A DNA stretch of 64,000 bases from Amycolatopsis sp. FDAARGOS 1241 (GCF_016889705.1 NZ_CP069526.1:5208001-5272000), one strand, 5' to 3'; shown: positions 50,590 through 59,908, counted from the first letter of the stretch. Numbers and translations: made by a program. Notes: a model not told the origin generated them from the letters alone.

Positions 50590-50919
50590 GGCCCCGAGGC
50601 CGCGTCGTGCATATCCGCGTCACCAGGACCGCGCCGCAGGCCCGGTGATGGATCGACGTGCCGGAATGCTCACCGGTGATCAAACCGGCCTCGCGCAGCA
50701 CCTTGAGGTCATGTGAGATCGTCGGCCTGGCCAGCTCGAACGCCGCGCTCAGATCCCCCACGCTGGGCGCCTCACCGGCCATGCACAGCAGCGAGATCAG
50801 CCGCAGCCGGACCGGGTCGCCGAGGGCTTTGAACGCCGTCGCCAGGTCGGTGGCGTCCTCGGCCGCCAGCGGTGCCTGTGTCAGCGGCGCTCACCGATCG
50901 GTGGCGTCGGGTCCGGCAT
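50590..50919 (-). pseudogene. broken ArsR-family regulator gene
   Basis: The winged-helix core is clear: DLATAFKALGDPVRLRLISL, then DLSAAFELARPTISHDLKVL and REAGLITGEHSGTSIHH. In that frame no ATG, GTG or TTG precedes the core, because a TGA stands just before it. A plausible start ATG at 50919 (MPDPTPPIGERR) is in another frame, so a shift of one base near 50885 seems to have occurred. The C-terminus is also unusual. It follows the FAD reductase of the ars locus, which itself is frameshifted. Confidence 0.55.
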
Positions 50920-50939
50920 GAGGTGATCATGGCACGAGG

Positions 50940-52294
50940 TCAGGTGCCGTGCTGCTGCGCCCAGTCGTGGGTGGCGACCTGGACCGCGTCGTACGGGCTG
51001 CCCAGCGGCGGGGTGTAGGACAGGTCGAGGTCTTCGACGTCGGCCACGGCCATGCCGTGGTGGATCGCGGTGGCGAAGACGTCGACGCGTTTGTGCACGG
51101 CCGATTCGCGGTGGCCGACGAGCTGCGCGCCGAGCAGCCGGCCGGTCTGCGCGTCGCCGGTGACGCGCAGGTGGATGGGGTGGGCGCCCGGGTAGTTGGC
51201 CTTGTGGTCGTCGGCGACCGACGCGACGGTGACCGGGCGGAAACCGACGGCGTCGCGGTCGCGCAGGCCGGTGCGGGCGATGGCCAGGTCGAACACCTTC
51301 AGCACCTGCGTGCCCAGCGACCCCGCGTAGCGGCGGAAGAAGCCGAGCGCGTTTTCCCGGCCACGCGGCCCTGTTTGTGCGCCGTGGTGCCCAGTGGCAG
51401 ATAGGTGTCCGTGCCGAGCAGCCGGTGGTAGGTGTGCACGCAGTCGCCGGCGGCGTAGATGCCCTCGACGCTGGTGCGCATCCCGCGGTCGACGGCGATC
51501 GCCCCGTGGGTGCCGAGTTTGACCCCGGCGGTCTCGGCCAGTGCGGTGTCCGGGCGGACACCGGCCACGATCAGCGCCACGTCGGCGGTGCGGGCGAACC
51601 CGTCGCTGCCCACCACCTGCACACCACCCTGCCGGCGTTCGATGCGGTGCACGGCCGTGGCGGTGCGCACGTCCACGTCGTGCGCCTGCAGCTGCGCCCG
51701 CACCAGCGCACGCAGCTCGGGATCCACAGTGGACAGTACCTCGCGCATCATTTCCACCAGCGTGACCGCGATTCCCCGGGCACGCAGCGCCTCGACCATC
51801 TCCAGCCCGATGTAGCCGGCCCCGACGACCACGACCGTGGCCGGGCTCCGGTCGAGGGAGGCGGCCAGGGCGAACGTGTCGCCCATGGTGTGCAGCAGGT
51901 GCACCCCCTCGTGCGGGCCGAGCTCGTCGAGCCCCTCGATCCGCGGCCGGAGCGGGACCGCGCCGGTGCCGATGATCAGCTGGTCGTAGCCCAGCTCGCG
52001 GGGACCGTCGCCGTCGACCACGGTCACGCTGCGCGCGAAGGGATCAATCCGGGTCGCGCGCGTGTTCAGCAGCAGGTCCAGGCCTGCGGTCTTCAGATCG
52101 GCGCGGGTCCGGTGCGCGAGGGCTGGCCAGTCGGGCACGTCGCCGGAGAGGTGGTAGGGGATGCCGCAGATGGAGAAGTTCGGGTAGGCCTCGGCCACCA
52201 CCAGGGTCGGGCGGACGGTCGGGTCGAGTTCGTGCGCGCGCAGGCCCGCGCTGATCCCGGCATCGCTGCCGCCGATCACGAGCAGCCGGGTCAT
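50940..52294 (-). pseudogene. frameshifted FAD/NAD-dependent oxidoreductase (CoA-disulfide reductase-like) of the ars locus
   Basis: The N-terminal 310 residues are intact: LLVIGGSDAGISAGLRA (FAD motif), the FSICGIPYHLSG loop with the family Cys, VVVVGAGYIGLEMVEALRA (NAD motif) and IYAAGDCVHTYHR. At about 51356 the frame is lost. Homology resumes in the next frame with LGFFRRYAGSLGTQVLKVFD and the dimerisation domain NYPGAHPIHLRVTGDAQTG to the stop at 50940. Insertion of one base in GGCCGGGAAAAC would restore a protein of about 450 residues. It follows acr3 by 14 bp, so it was part of the arsenic operon. A sequencing error is possible. Confidence 0.75.
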
Positions 52295-52308
52295 CCTCGT
52301 CGTCTCCC

Positions 52309-53400
52309 TCAGTTCGCCGGAGTGCGGTCACGCCAGCGCCGGCGCAACCAGAGGCTGACGTACACCAGCGCGACCAGCACCGGGACTTCGATCAGCGGGC
52401 CGACGACGCCGGCCAGCGCTTGCCCGGAGGTCACCCCGAACACGCCGATGGCCACGGCGATGGCGAGTTCGAAGTTGTTGCCCGCGGCGGTGAACGCGAG
52501 GGTCGTGGTGCGCGAGTACGACAAGCCCGAGGCCTTGCCCAGCAGGTAGCCACCGCCCCACATGATCGCGAAGTACGCCAGCAGCGGCAGCGCGATCCGA
52601 GCGACGTCCAATGGCCGGGAGGTGATGTTGTCGCCCTGCAGCGCGAAGAGCATGACGATGGTGAACAGCAGCCCGTAGAGGGCGATCGGCCCCACCTTGG
52701 GCAGGAACTTCCCCTCGTACCAGTCCCGGCCTTTGCTGCGTTCGCCGATGCGGCGCGAGAGGTAGCCGGCCACCAGCGGGATGCCGAGGAAGATCACCAC
52801 CGACAGCGCGATTTCCCACGGGGAGAAGCTGATGCTCTGGCTTTGCAGGCCGAGCCAGCCGGGCAGGACGTCCAGGTAGAACCAGCCCAGCACCCCGAAC
52901 ATGATCACCTGGAACACCGAGTTCAGTGCCACCAGCACCGCGGCGGCTTCGCGGTCGCCGCAGGCGAGGTCGTTCCAGATGATCACCATGGCGATGCAGC
53001 GGGCCAGGCCGACGATGATCAGCCCGGTGCGGTACTCGGGCAGATCCGGCAGCAGCAGCCACGCCAGCGCGAACATCAGCGCCGGGCCGACCAGCCAGTT
53101 CAGCACCAGCGACAGCACCATCGTGCGGGTGTCGCGCGTGACGGTGTCGAGCCGGTCGTAACGGACCTTCGCCAGCACCGGGTACATCATCAGCAGCAGC
53201 CCGAGCGCGATCGGCAGTGACACCTGCCCGATCTTCACCGCGTCCAGCACGCTCTGCAGCCCAGGAATCACGCTGCCCAGCAGCAGCCCCACCACCATCG
53301 CGGCGATGATCCACACCGGCAGGAACCGGTCCAGAAAGGACAGCCGGTGCAGCACGTCGGCTTCGAGCGGGGTCGTTCGGTCATCAGCAGTCTGGGTCAC
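52309..53400 (-). CDS. acr3: ACR3-type arsenite efflux permease
   Basis: A 363-residue membrane carrier with about ten helices. ACR3 hallmarks are LDRFLPVWIIAAMVVGLLLG at the start, LGLLLMMYPVLAKVRYD near residue 68, LARCIAMVIIWNDLACGD near 128 with the conserved Cys that is essential in ACR3, and AFTAAGNNFELAIAVAIG near 298. It exports arsenite produced by the arsenate reductases encoded upstream. The GTG at 53400 fits the family N-terminus; a longer frame exists but is unrelated. It lies 38 bp after arsC. Confidence 0.93.
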   Translation of the reverse strand: MTQTADDRTTPLEADVLHRLSFLDRFLPVWIIAAMVVGLLLGSVIPGLQSVLDAVKIGQVSLPIALGLLLMMYPVLAKVRYDRLDTVTRDTRTMVLSLVLNWLVGPALMFALAWLLLPDLPEYRTGLIIVGLARCIAMVIIWNDLACGDREAAAVLVALNSVFQVIMFGVLGWFYLDVLPGWLGLQSQSISFSPWEIALSVVIFLGIPLVAGYLSRRIGERSKGRDWYEGKFLPKVGPIALYGLLFTIVMLFALQGDNITSRPLDVARIALPLLAYFAIMWGGGYLLGKASGLSYSRTTTLAFTAAGNNFELAIAVAIGVFGVTSGQALAGVVGPLIEVPVLVALVYVSLWLRRRWRDRTPAN

Positions 53401-53438
53401 AGGGCCAGGCCTCCGGAAGTCGTGACGGTGAAAGGGGG

Positions 53439-53843
53439 TCAGGCGTCGAGCAGCTCGGCCAGCAGGCCACGGACGCGGCGGTCGATCTCGTCGCGGATCG
53501 GGCGCACCACGTCCACGCCCTTGCCGGCCGGGTCTTCCAGGTCCCAGTCCAAGTAGCGTTTGCCCGGGAACACCGGGCACGTGTCCCCGCAGCCCATGGT
53601 GATCACGACGTCGGAGGCCTCGACGTCCCCGGTCGAGAGCTTGCTGGGCACCTCCGCGGTGATGTCCAGCCCCCACTCCGCCAGCACCTCGGCCGCGGCC
53701 GGGTTCACCTTGTCTCCCGGCTCCGAGCCCGCCGAGCGGACCGCGACGCGCCCCATGCCGTGGTGCGCCAGCAGCGCCGCGGCCATCTGCGAACGACCAG
53801 CGTTGTGCACGCACACGAACAGGACTTCGGGAACTCGGGACAC
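53439..53843 (-). CDS. arsC: arsenate reductase (low-molecular-weight phosphatase type)
   Basis: A 134-residue LMW-PTP-type reductase. The P-loop-like motif VCVHNAGRSQMAAALL (CxxNxxRS, residues about 10-25) contains the nucleophilic Cys, and VVITMGCGDTCPVFPG near 78 provides further cysteines. Mycothiol-dependent actinobacterial reductases (Mca/ArsC1 type) share this layout. It starts with GTG at 53843, 32 bp after the longer reductase gene. Confidence 0.92.
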   Translation of the reverse strand: MSRVPEVLFVCVHNAGRSQMAAALLAHHGMGRVAVRSAGSEPGDKVNPAAAEVLAEWGLDITAEVPSKLSTGDVEASDVVITMGCGDTCPVFPGKRYLDWDLEDPAGKGVDVVRPIRDEIDRRVRGLLAELLDA

Positions 53844-53875
53844 AGCAGTTTTCCTTTCAGAGCAAGGGGAAACGA

Positions 53876-54517
53876 TCAGGAGGACAGTTCGCCGAACAAC
53901 CCGCGCACCCGCGCGTCCAGCTCGTCGCGGATCTGGCGCACCACCGCCAACGGCTGCCCGTCCGGATCCGGCACGTCCCAGTCCAGGTAGCGCCGGCCCG
54001 GGTAGATCGGGCAGGCGTCGCCGCAGCCCATCGTCACCACCACGTCGGCGGCGCGGACCACCTCATCGGTCAGCGGCTTCGGATACGCGCACGTCAGCGC
54101 GATGTCCAGCTCCGCCATCGCCTCAGTGACGACCTCCGGGATCCCCCGCGACGGCCGCGACCCGGCCGAACGCACCGACACCCGCCCGAACGCGTGGTGA
54201 TCCAGCAACGCCGCCGCCATCTGCGACCGGCCCGCGTTGTGCACGCACACGAACAGCACCTGCGGCACCTCGACCTTGACCAGCCCCGACGCCCGCCCCC
54301 GATCCAGCAGCCGCTCCCGGGCGAAACGGGCCGTCAACGTCGGCAGGTGCGCCTGCACCGTCGCCGTGTCCTGAAGAAGCGGGTACGACTCGTGCACGAA
54401 CCGCGCCACCATCTCCCGCGCGAACGTTCCGCGGAACCGGTCGGCCAGCTCGTCCACGATCCGCTCGACCTGCTTGTCCGCCTCGTGCGCGGGCAGGCCG
54501 CGAACCGGCTGCACCAT
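53876..54517 (-). CDS. arsenate reductase-like phosphatase with N-terminal helical domain
   Basis: A 213-residue protein. Residues 1-80 form a helical domain (QVERIVDELADRFRGTFARE, FVHESYPLLQDTATVQAHLP) known as the three-helix extension of some actinobacterial arsenate reductases. Residues 84-213 are a complete LMW-PTP-type unit with VCVHNAGRSQMAAALLDHH and VVVTMGCGDACPIYPG. The ATG at 54517 follows AAGGAG. It is the first gene of the minus-strand ars operon and is divergent from arsR with an operator-rich gap. Two reductases in one operon point to mycothiol- and thioredoxin-type variants, but the sequence does not decide which. Confidence 0.88.
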   Translation of the reverse strand: MVQPVRGLPAHEADKQVERIVDELADRFRGTFAREMVARFVHESYPLLQDTATVQAHLPTLTARFARERLLDRGRASGLVKVEVPQVLFVCVHNAGRSQMAAALLDHHAFGRVSVRSAGSRPSRGIPEVVTEAMAELDIALTCAYPKPLTDEVVRAADVVVTMGCGDACPIYPGRRYLDWDVPDPDGQPLAVVRQIRDELDARVRGLFGELSS

Positions 54518-54529
54518 GACGCTCTCCTT

Positions 54530-54583
54530 GGATTGACTTACCTCGATCCAAGTGAACGCGATTGGATCGACCTTTGTCAATCC
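54530..54583. promoter_or_regulatory. nested inverted repeats, ArsR operator
   Basis: The inner repeat TCGATCCAA (54543-54551) pairs with TTGGATCGA (54562-54570). The outer repeat GGATTGAC (54530-54537) pairs with GTCAATCC (54576-54583). The half-sites are related (TTGGATyGA), so the gap offers several ArsR sites between the divergent arsR and arsC-type genes. Confidence 0.75.
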
Positions 54584-54631
54584 AGCGCGTATGGTCAGAT
54601 GGGAGACACGCACGACACGACGGGAGGGCGC

Positions 54632-55042
54632 ATGACGGCCAAGCACCAGTCCACCCGGACCCCCGTCCCCGTCACCCTCCTGTTGGCCGAACCGGCCGCC
54701 GTCGTCACCGACACCGACGCCGCCGACGCCGGGAAACTCTTCAAGGCCCTCGCCGACCCGCTCCGCATCCGGCTCGTGTCCCTCATCCGCCACTCACCCG
54801 GCGGCGAAGCCTGCTTCTGCGACCTCGCCGAAGAGTTCGATATGCCCCAGCCCACCCTCAGCCACCACCTGCGCGTCCTCGTCTCCGCCGGCCTCCTCAC
54901 CCGCGAACGCCGAGGCACCTGGAGCTGGTACAGCCTCGTCCCCGAGCCGCTGGAAACCCTTCAAGCCCTCCTGCACGACGGCGGGCCCCTCGTCGACCGC
55001 ATCGCACCCGTGGACGATCCGGAGCGCGCCGGCCGCTGCTGA
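54632..55042 (+). CDS. arsR: ArsR-family arsenic-responsive repressor
   Basis: A 136-residue winged-helix repressor. DNA-binding segments are KLFKALADPLRIRLVSLIRH at residues about 30-49 and MPQPTLSHHLRVLVSAGLLT near 75. The sensor motif ACFCDLAEE, close to the family's CVCDL, holds the arsenite-binding cysteines near 62. ATG at 54632 follows GGGAGGG. It represses the divergent operon until arsenite binds. Confidence 0.92.
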   Translation: MTAKHQSTRTPVPVTLLLAEPAAVVTDTDAADAGKLFKALADPLRIRLVSLIRHSPGGEACFCDLAEEFDMPQPTLSHHLRVLVSAGLLTRERRGTWSWYSLVPEPLETLQALLHDGGPLVDRIAPVDDPERAGRC

Positions 55043-55234
55043 CCACGCGCAGGGTCTGATCCATGCAACTGCGGCGCCCTCGAGAACCTGGGGACCGCAT
55101 TCGGAGCCAGGCCGGTCATGCAGCCGCTTGTTCCCTGCTGGACAAGGCGGTCGAAGGAACTCGAACCGGGATCGATTGGCCCTCATGTAGTTCCAACACT
55201 CGCTCGACGTCGCGTCAGGCCGCCGTGATACTGG

Positions 55235-55445
55235 GCGTTCACGCACGCCACCGCAACCTGCGAGCTGCACGGCGTCACGATCGCCGATGGCGACTCGCTA
55301 CTGCTCGCCGACCCCTCGCCCGACTACGACGAGGACGTGTTCACCTTTCGACGTCTCGCGCACCCCGAACAAACGCCTCGCCTTCGGGTTCGGCATGCAT
55401 TAGCTCCGTGCTCGCCCGGTCAACCTCCCAGGCCGACGTTTCCTG
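55235..55445 (+). pseudogene. cytochrome P450 remnant
   Basis: Translation in shifting frames recovers the C-terminal part of a P450: TCELHGVTIADGDSLLLADP and DYDEDVFTF in one frame, then FDVSRTPNKRLAFGFGMH in another, directly before a TAG at 55401. In a working P450 the next residues would include the haem Cys (as in FGFGMHYCLGA). These codons are missing here, and LGAR-like sequence follows after the stop. No start or N-terminal region is seen. The rest of 55043-55613 holds nothing recognisable. Confidence 0.6.
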
Positions 55446-55613
55446 CTTCACGAGAGACCTCCCGCCATCGCGGTTGGCCACTGTGGACGACGCTACGCCG
55501 CCCCGGCGAGGCCACCAAGGACACGAGCAGAACGCGCCGACCTGTCGACAGCATCGACGATGAGCACGTGGACGAGCTCGCCACCAGCGGGCGAGCGATT
55601 CCGTGCACGTACG

Positions 55614-56030
55614 TCAGGGCTGAGTGGGTCGGGCGTCCGGCACGTGAAAGGTTCGTCCGTTGATGGTTTCCATCGGGATCCGCAGGAAGTGTGAGCGTTC
55701 TCCACCGGGCCATGGCCGGTGGCGGGGTTCGGCCAGCGTCACCAGCTCGTCGATTTCGGTGATCGAGTTCGCCTTGCCGAGTACGACAACACTCCATCCG
55801 GTGCGGTTGACGGGGTCGATGCTGTCGACCTCGAACGCGACCACTTCGTCGACGAGCTTGGCGATCGACCCGGTGCGGCTGCACCGGACGATGATGTTTC
55901 CCTCGTGCACCAGGAAGTTGACCGGTCGGATGGCGGGCACCGCGTTCTCGGAAAACACCAGCCTGCCCACCGGCTGGGTCGACAGCAGGTCGATGCATTC
56001 CCGTGGGGTCAAGGGGCGCAACTCGGTCAT
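55614..56030 (-). CDS. pyridoxamine 5'-phosphate oxidase family (split-barrel flavin-binding) protein
   Basis: A 138-residue split-barrel protein. The segment RECIDLLSTQPVGRLVFSEN at residues about 9-28 and PAIRPVNFLVHEGNIIVRC near 32 are typical of the PPOX group that includes mycobacterial Rv3129-like and F420/FMN-binding proteins. The second half has GWSVVVLGKANSITEIDE. The ATG at 56030 is the family start. A DosR-like box lies 297 bp upstream. Comparable proteins belong to the hypoxia regulon in M. tuberculosis. Confidence 0.85.
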   Translation of the reverse strand: MTELRPLTPRECIDLLSTQPVGRLVFSENAVPAIRPVNFLVHEGNIIVRCSRTGSIAKLVDEVVAFEVDSIDPVNRTGWSVVVLGKANSITEIDELVTLAEPRHRPWPGGERSHFLRIPMETINGRTFHVPDARPTQP

Positions 56031-56530
56031 CGTCGATCCCGGTGGTCGGCGGAACAGCAGGTTCACCGTTGAGCGTGCCCGGCGGCATACAGCGGGATCA
56101 GGGCAAGAAGTCCTCGACTCTCGGGACAGTCGGCCGGTGTCGGGCTTGCTGCGGCGGTGTCCAAGCCGTCGACGCAACAGCAGGCGGCCGCGACCATGCG
56201 AACGGGAGTGGCGTGAGCCGCTGTGCCACAGGCTCCTGGGTCATCCGGCGCCGATCGGAGGTCGGCTTGGTCGCTGGGCGCAAGGCGTCCGTCGGAGCTG
56301 AAGGCGCACGTACGCGCTTGCCAGGTGGGGACATTCGTCCCCGCCCGCTCGCCGCGCACCACCACATGAACCAGGAAGAACGTCGGTCACCCCTTGAGCG
56401 CGGTTCAGGTGTGCACAGGCGAAGGATTCACCACCGGCCCATTTCGTCCTGTCCCGGCTCAGCCGTTCCGCTACGGCGGTTCGGGAACGTCCGGATGGCA
56501 GCCCGCATCGCCAGACCGGTGGGCTCATGA
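56031..56530. other. 500-bp stretch without a recognisable gene, containing one DosR-like box
   Basis: Several short frames exist on both strands, but none shows a known family or a ribosome site. The only clear element is the palindrome at 56327-56342. The stretch may be a long leader of the PPOX-like gene or a decayed gene. Confidence 0.4.
56327..56342. promoter_or_regulatory. DosR/DevR-box-like palindrome
   Basis: GGGGACATTCGTCCCC is a perfect 6-bp inverted repeat with a 4-bp spacer. It matches the mycobacterial DosR consensus GGGACTTNNGNCCC at all fixed positions except one. It lies between the usp and PPOX-like genes. Confidence 0.6.
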
Positions 56531-57409
56531 TCAGCACTCCCCCGAACGCACCACCAGGACCGGGCAGCTCGCGTGGTGCAGCAAGGCCTGGCTCGTCGAC
56601 CCGAGCACAAGCCCGGCGAAGCCGCCGCGGCCGCGGCAGCCGACGACGAGCAATTGGGCGTTGTGGCTCAACGCGAGCAGCCGGTGGCGTGGCTTGTCGT
56701 GTTCGACTTGGCGTTCGACGTAGACGTCGGGGTACTTCTCCTGCCAGCCGGCGAGGCGCTGGGCCAGCAAGCGGTGGCCGGTCTCCTGGAGGCTTTCGAA
56801 CTGGAACATGCCGCTGCCGACACCGGTGTGGGAGAGGTCGCCGTCGTGCCAGGTGTGGAGGGCGAGGAGGCGGGTGTTGCGCAACGAGGCCTCCTCGAAG
56901 GCCCACCCGATCGCCGCGTCGCTGAGCGGGCTGGCGTCGACGCCGACGACGACCGGGCCGTCGACGGTTTCCCGGCCGCGGACGACGACCACCGGGCAGT
57001 GCGCCTTCGCGGCCAGATCGAGCCCGGGAGAGCCGCTGAACAGGCCGAGCAGCGGGCCGATCGGTTCGCCGAGAACGAGGACCCTCGCGCGTTCCGACAC
57101 CATGAGCAGGGCGGGCACTCGGCCTCGGTCGGTCGCCTCGGTCCAGACGGGCAGCCCAGGCACGACGGCTTCGAGCGTCTCACACGTCCGGCGCAGCAAT
57201 GCTTCCGCCTCCGCGCGCTTGACGGCTATCCAGTCCGACGGCATGTCCGCCGTGCTGCCGAACCAGGTGTCGTCGAACCCGTAAGCGGTGAGCAAGAGCA
57301 GCGGAGCGTGCTGCCGCGCTGCTTCCCCCACTGCCCACACCGCTGCCGCCGTCGCGGTCTCCGAGCCATCCACGGCCACGACGACGGGTGACTTTCCCGG
57401 TGCGGTCAT
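56531..57409 (-). CDS. universal stress protein with two UspA domains
   Basis: A 292-residue tandem UspA protein like mycobacterial Rv2005c/Rv2623. The first domain starts VVVAVDGSETATAAAVWAVG near residue 9. The second starts VVVGVDASPLSDAAIGWAFE near 152 and ends with VVGCRGRGGFAGLVLGSTSQ, the ATP-binding G-2x-G-9x-G-(S/T) motif. The first domain's equivalent motif is degenerate (LGEPIGPLLGLFSGSPG). Such proteins bind ATP and act in dormancy and stress. The ATG at 57409 lies about 65 bp from a DosR-like half box. Confidence 0.9.
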   Translation of the reverse strand: MTAPGKSPVVVAVDGSETATAAAVWAVGEAARQHAPLLLLTAYGFDDTWFGSTADMPSDWIAVKRAEAEALLRRTCETLEAVVPGLPVWTEATDRGRVPALLMVSERARVLVLGEPIGPLLGLFSGSPGLDLAAKAHCPVVVVRGRETVDGPVVVGVDASPLSDAAIGWAFEEASLRNTRLLALHTWHDGDLSHTGVGSGMFQFESLQETGHRLLAQRLAGWQEKYPDVYVERQVEHDKPRHRLLALSHNAQLLVVGCRGRGGFAGLVLGSTSQALLHHASCPVLVVRSGEC

Positions 57410-57473
57410 GATGCGCCCTCCCGTCCCACGATGCGAAGCACGAACGTAGGCTCGGCCGGGCCTGCTCCTCTGC

Positions 57474-57487
57474 AGCCGTTCGTCCCC
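57474..57487 (-). promoter_or_regulatory. DosR/DevR-box-like site upstream of the universal stress protein gene
   Basis: On the minus strand the sequence reads GGGGACGAACGGCT: the left half matches the DosR consensus and the right half is partial. It lies 65-78 bp upstream of the usp start, a normal activator distance. Weaker than the other two boxes. Confidence 0.4.
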
Positions 57488-57504
57488 TCGGCCCGGGACC
57501 AACG

Positions 57505-58270
57505 TCAGCCCGGCGCCGCGAGCCAGTTCCGGCAGTCGCCCACGGCCGTCGGCAGCGTCGGGCGCTTCCCCCACCTTCCCCACCAGTCTCGCGGCTTCGA
57601 GGTCGTCGCGCAGGTCCTGCTTGCCGCGCTCGAACGCCAACACGATGCCGTGCCGGATGAGCTCTTCACGCAACTGGTCGACAGCGTCGGCCTCGGTGAG
57701 GTCGAGTTCGACGTTGGCCTCAGTGTGACCACGAACCACCGACCGGTCCGGGGCCTCCTCGACGCCGCGGCGAGGGCGCGCCGGCGGAAATCCTCCACGT
57801 TGGCGAAGCACAACGCCACGTCGGTGCGGTACTTGACAAGGCTGGGCTCCACAACCGCCTTCGTGTAGTCGTCGACGTCGTGCATGCCGGTCAAACCCCG
57901 CACGACGCCGAGGATGCCGTCGTGTGGCCAGGCAGTCCGTCGCAGGAGTTCCAGGATCGACTGTCCGACCGCGACGAGCGCGCCGTGGCTCACCCACCGC
58001 CCGGGCACTCCCGCAGTCGTCAGCAGGGCGAGCAGGAGCTCGCTGTTACGGAAGCGCGCGAACCGGCGGAACTCGCGGACACAGGTCGTCGACGAGCAGC
58101 GCAAGCAGGGCGGCCAGCGTTGGGTAGCGGGCCCCCGCGACGACGTCGCCGCGCAGCCAAGCGCGTCGATTGCCGCGCAGCCGCCGCCCTGGCACCATCG
58201 CCGAAAGCTTCCGCCGGGCCAGCGTGCGCGCCGCAAAGCGCCGGCGATGCTGCCGGAAGTGGCCGGTACG
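57505..58270 (-). pseudogene. remnant of a SulP-family anion transporter, C-terminal part with STAS domain
   Basis: Homology runs through at least three frames. EFRRFARFRNSELLLALLTT and LRRTAWPHDGILGVVRGLTG, with VALCFANVEDFRRRALAA, occur in one frame. ANVELDLTEADAVDQLREEL and KQDLRDDLEAARLVGKVG occur in the next, and LPTAVGDCRNWLAAPG before the stop returns to the first. This is the last membrane part and STAS domain of a SulP protein. The N-terminal ten-helix region is absent, replaced by the start of a plus-strand gene. At least two frameshifts make function impossible. Confidence 0.7.
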
Positions 58271-58358
58271 CGGGGGCTCCGCCTACAGGGCCGAACGCCA
58301 CACCCTCGATGACCTAACGCCCTGCCGGCGCGCCCGTACTCGCATGAGGCTGAACCGC

Positions 58359-59897
58359 ATGGCCGACACGAAACCGTGGGCAGCGGTCCGGGAAACGCAC
58401 AGCGGGGTGGTCTTCCTGGTGGGTGATCGTGCGTACAAGCTGAAAAAGCCCGTCGACCTGGGGTTCCTCGATTTCACCTCGCCCGCCACGCGGGAACGGG
58501 TATGTCGACGTGAGGTCGAACTGAACCGACGGCTCTCCCCCGACGTCTACCTCGGTGTCGCGAACGTCGAAGGACCCGAAGGCCGCGACTACCTGGTCGT
58601 GATGCGCCGTATGCCGGACGAACGCCGGCTGTCCGCCCTCGTCCGCCGCGGTGAGGCGCTCCTGCCGGTAGTTCGCGCGCTCGCCCGTGAGCTCGCCGTC
58701 TTCCACGCCGCAGCCGAGCGGAGCCTGGCCATCGAGGCGGACGGCACCCGCGACGCGGTCCTGGCGCGCTGGCGAGCGAGCTTCGCCCAGGTGCGGCCGT
58801 TCCACGGAGTGGTGGTGGACACCGCCGTCGCCGCCGAAATCGAACACCGCGTGGAAGAGTTCATGGGCGGCCGGGAACCGCTGTTCAGCCGGCGGATCGC
58901 GGAGGGCCGCGTGCTCGACGGGCACGGCGATCTCATCGCGGACGACGTGTTCTGCCTCGACGACGGCCCGCGGGTGCTGGACTGCCTGGAGTTCGACGAT
59001 CACCTCCGGCACGTGGACGGCCTCGACGACGTGGCGTTCCTCGCGATGGATCTCGATCGGCTCGGTGCGCCGGAGCTCGCGGCCGAGCTGCTGACGCGGT
59101 ACGCGGAGTTCTCCGGCGACACCGCGCCCGCGGCTCTGCGCCACCACTACCTGGCCTACCGCGCGTTCGTCCGGGCCAAGGTCGCCTGTCTCCGCTACGC
59201 ACAGGGTGACCCCACCGCCGCCGAGCTCGCCCGCGAGTACGCGGAGCGGACCCGGCAGCACCTCGAGGCAGGCGACGTCCGGGTCGTCCTGGTCGGTGGC
59301 CTGCCCGCGTCGGGAAAGTCCACAGTGGCCGGCGCGCTGGCCGATGCCCTCGGCGCAAGCCTCCTACAGAGCGATCGGGTGCGTAAGGAGCTCGCCGGCA
59401 TCAGCCCCGGCGAACACCGTCCCGCCGGGTATCGGCACGGGATCTACGCGCCGGAGTGGACGGCCCGGACGTACGACGAACTCGCCCGGCGGTCCGCAGA
59501 GCTGCTGTCCGTGGGTGAAAGCGTGGTGCTCGACGCGTCCTGGATCTCAGCGGATCAGCGGGCGAAGATCGCCGCAGTGGCCGCGGGAACCAGTACCCGG
59601 CTGATCGCCTTGCGGTGCAGCGCACCGGAGGCGGTGCGGCAACGACGCCTCGGCACCCGCTCGAGCTCGTATTCCGACGCCGGCCCGGAGGTCGCCGCGG
59701 CGATGGCGGCCGACACCGACCCCTGGCCCGGCTCCTTCGCCGTCGACACGACCGGCAGCCCTGCCCAGAGCCTCGCCTTCGCGCTCGCCGTGCTCACCGA
59801 GGACCGGCGAAAGTCCTTCGGCCCGGGGAACTCAGACTCTCCACCGGAGGAGTACTCGGCTGGCACGGTCGAGCCGACGGTCTCCCGACACGAGTAG
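58359..59897 (+). CDS. aminoglycoside phosphotransferase-like / AAA kinase two-domain protein (Rv2004c-like)
   Basis: A 512-residue protein. Residues 1-320 resemble a phosphotransferase fold: AYKLKKPVDLGFLDFTSP near 28, and the Brenner-type motif VLDGHGDLIADDVFCLDDG near 185, with CLEFDDHLRHVDGLDD after it. Residues 325-490 are an AAA_33-type kinase with the P-loop VGGLPASGKSTVAGALADA near 315. This layout equals M. tuberculosis Rv2004c, a DosR regulon gene of unknown biochemical role. The ATG at 58359 follows GAGG; an ATG at 58344 is possible. The Acg-like gene follows at 11 bp. Confidence 0.85.
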   Translation: MADTKPWAAVRETHSGVVFLVGDRAYKLKKPVDLGFLDFTSPATRERVCRREVELNRRLSPDVYLGVANVEGPEGRDYLVVMRRMPDERRLSALVRRGEALLPVVRALARELAVFHAAAERSLAIEADGTRDAVLARWRASFAQVRPFHGVVVDTAVAAEIEHRVEEFMGGREPLFSRRIAEGRVLDGHGDLIADDVFCLDDGPRVLDCLEFDDHLRHVDGLDDVAFLAMDLDRLGAPELAAELLTRYAEFSGDTAPAALRHHYLAYRAFVRAKVACLRYAQGDPTAAELAREYAERTRQHLEAGDVRVVLVGGLPASGKSTVAGALADALGASLLQSDRVRKELAGISPGEHRPAGYRHGIYAPEWTARTYDELARRSAELLSVGESVVLDASWISADQRAKIAAVAAGTSTRLIALRCSAPEAVRQRRLGTRSSSYSDAGPEVAAAMAADTDPWPGSFAVDTTGSPAQSLAFALAVLTEDRRKSFGPGNSDSPPEEYSAGTVEPTVSRHE

Positions 59898-59908
59898 GCA
59901 GGCGGGCC

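Noticed and set aside
55140..55210. tRNA-like T-arm sequence GGTTCGAG on the minus strand
   Set aside because: No acceptor, D or anticodon arms can be formed around it.
58288..58300. GGGCCGAACGCCA as a DosR box for the Rv2004c-like gene
   Set aside because: It lacks the GGGAC core. It resembles the 57474 site only in the spacer and is too weak to report.
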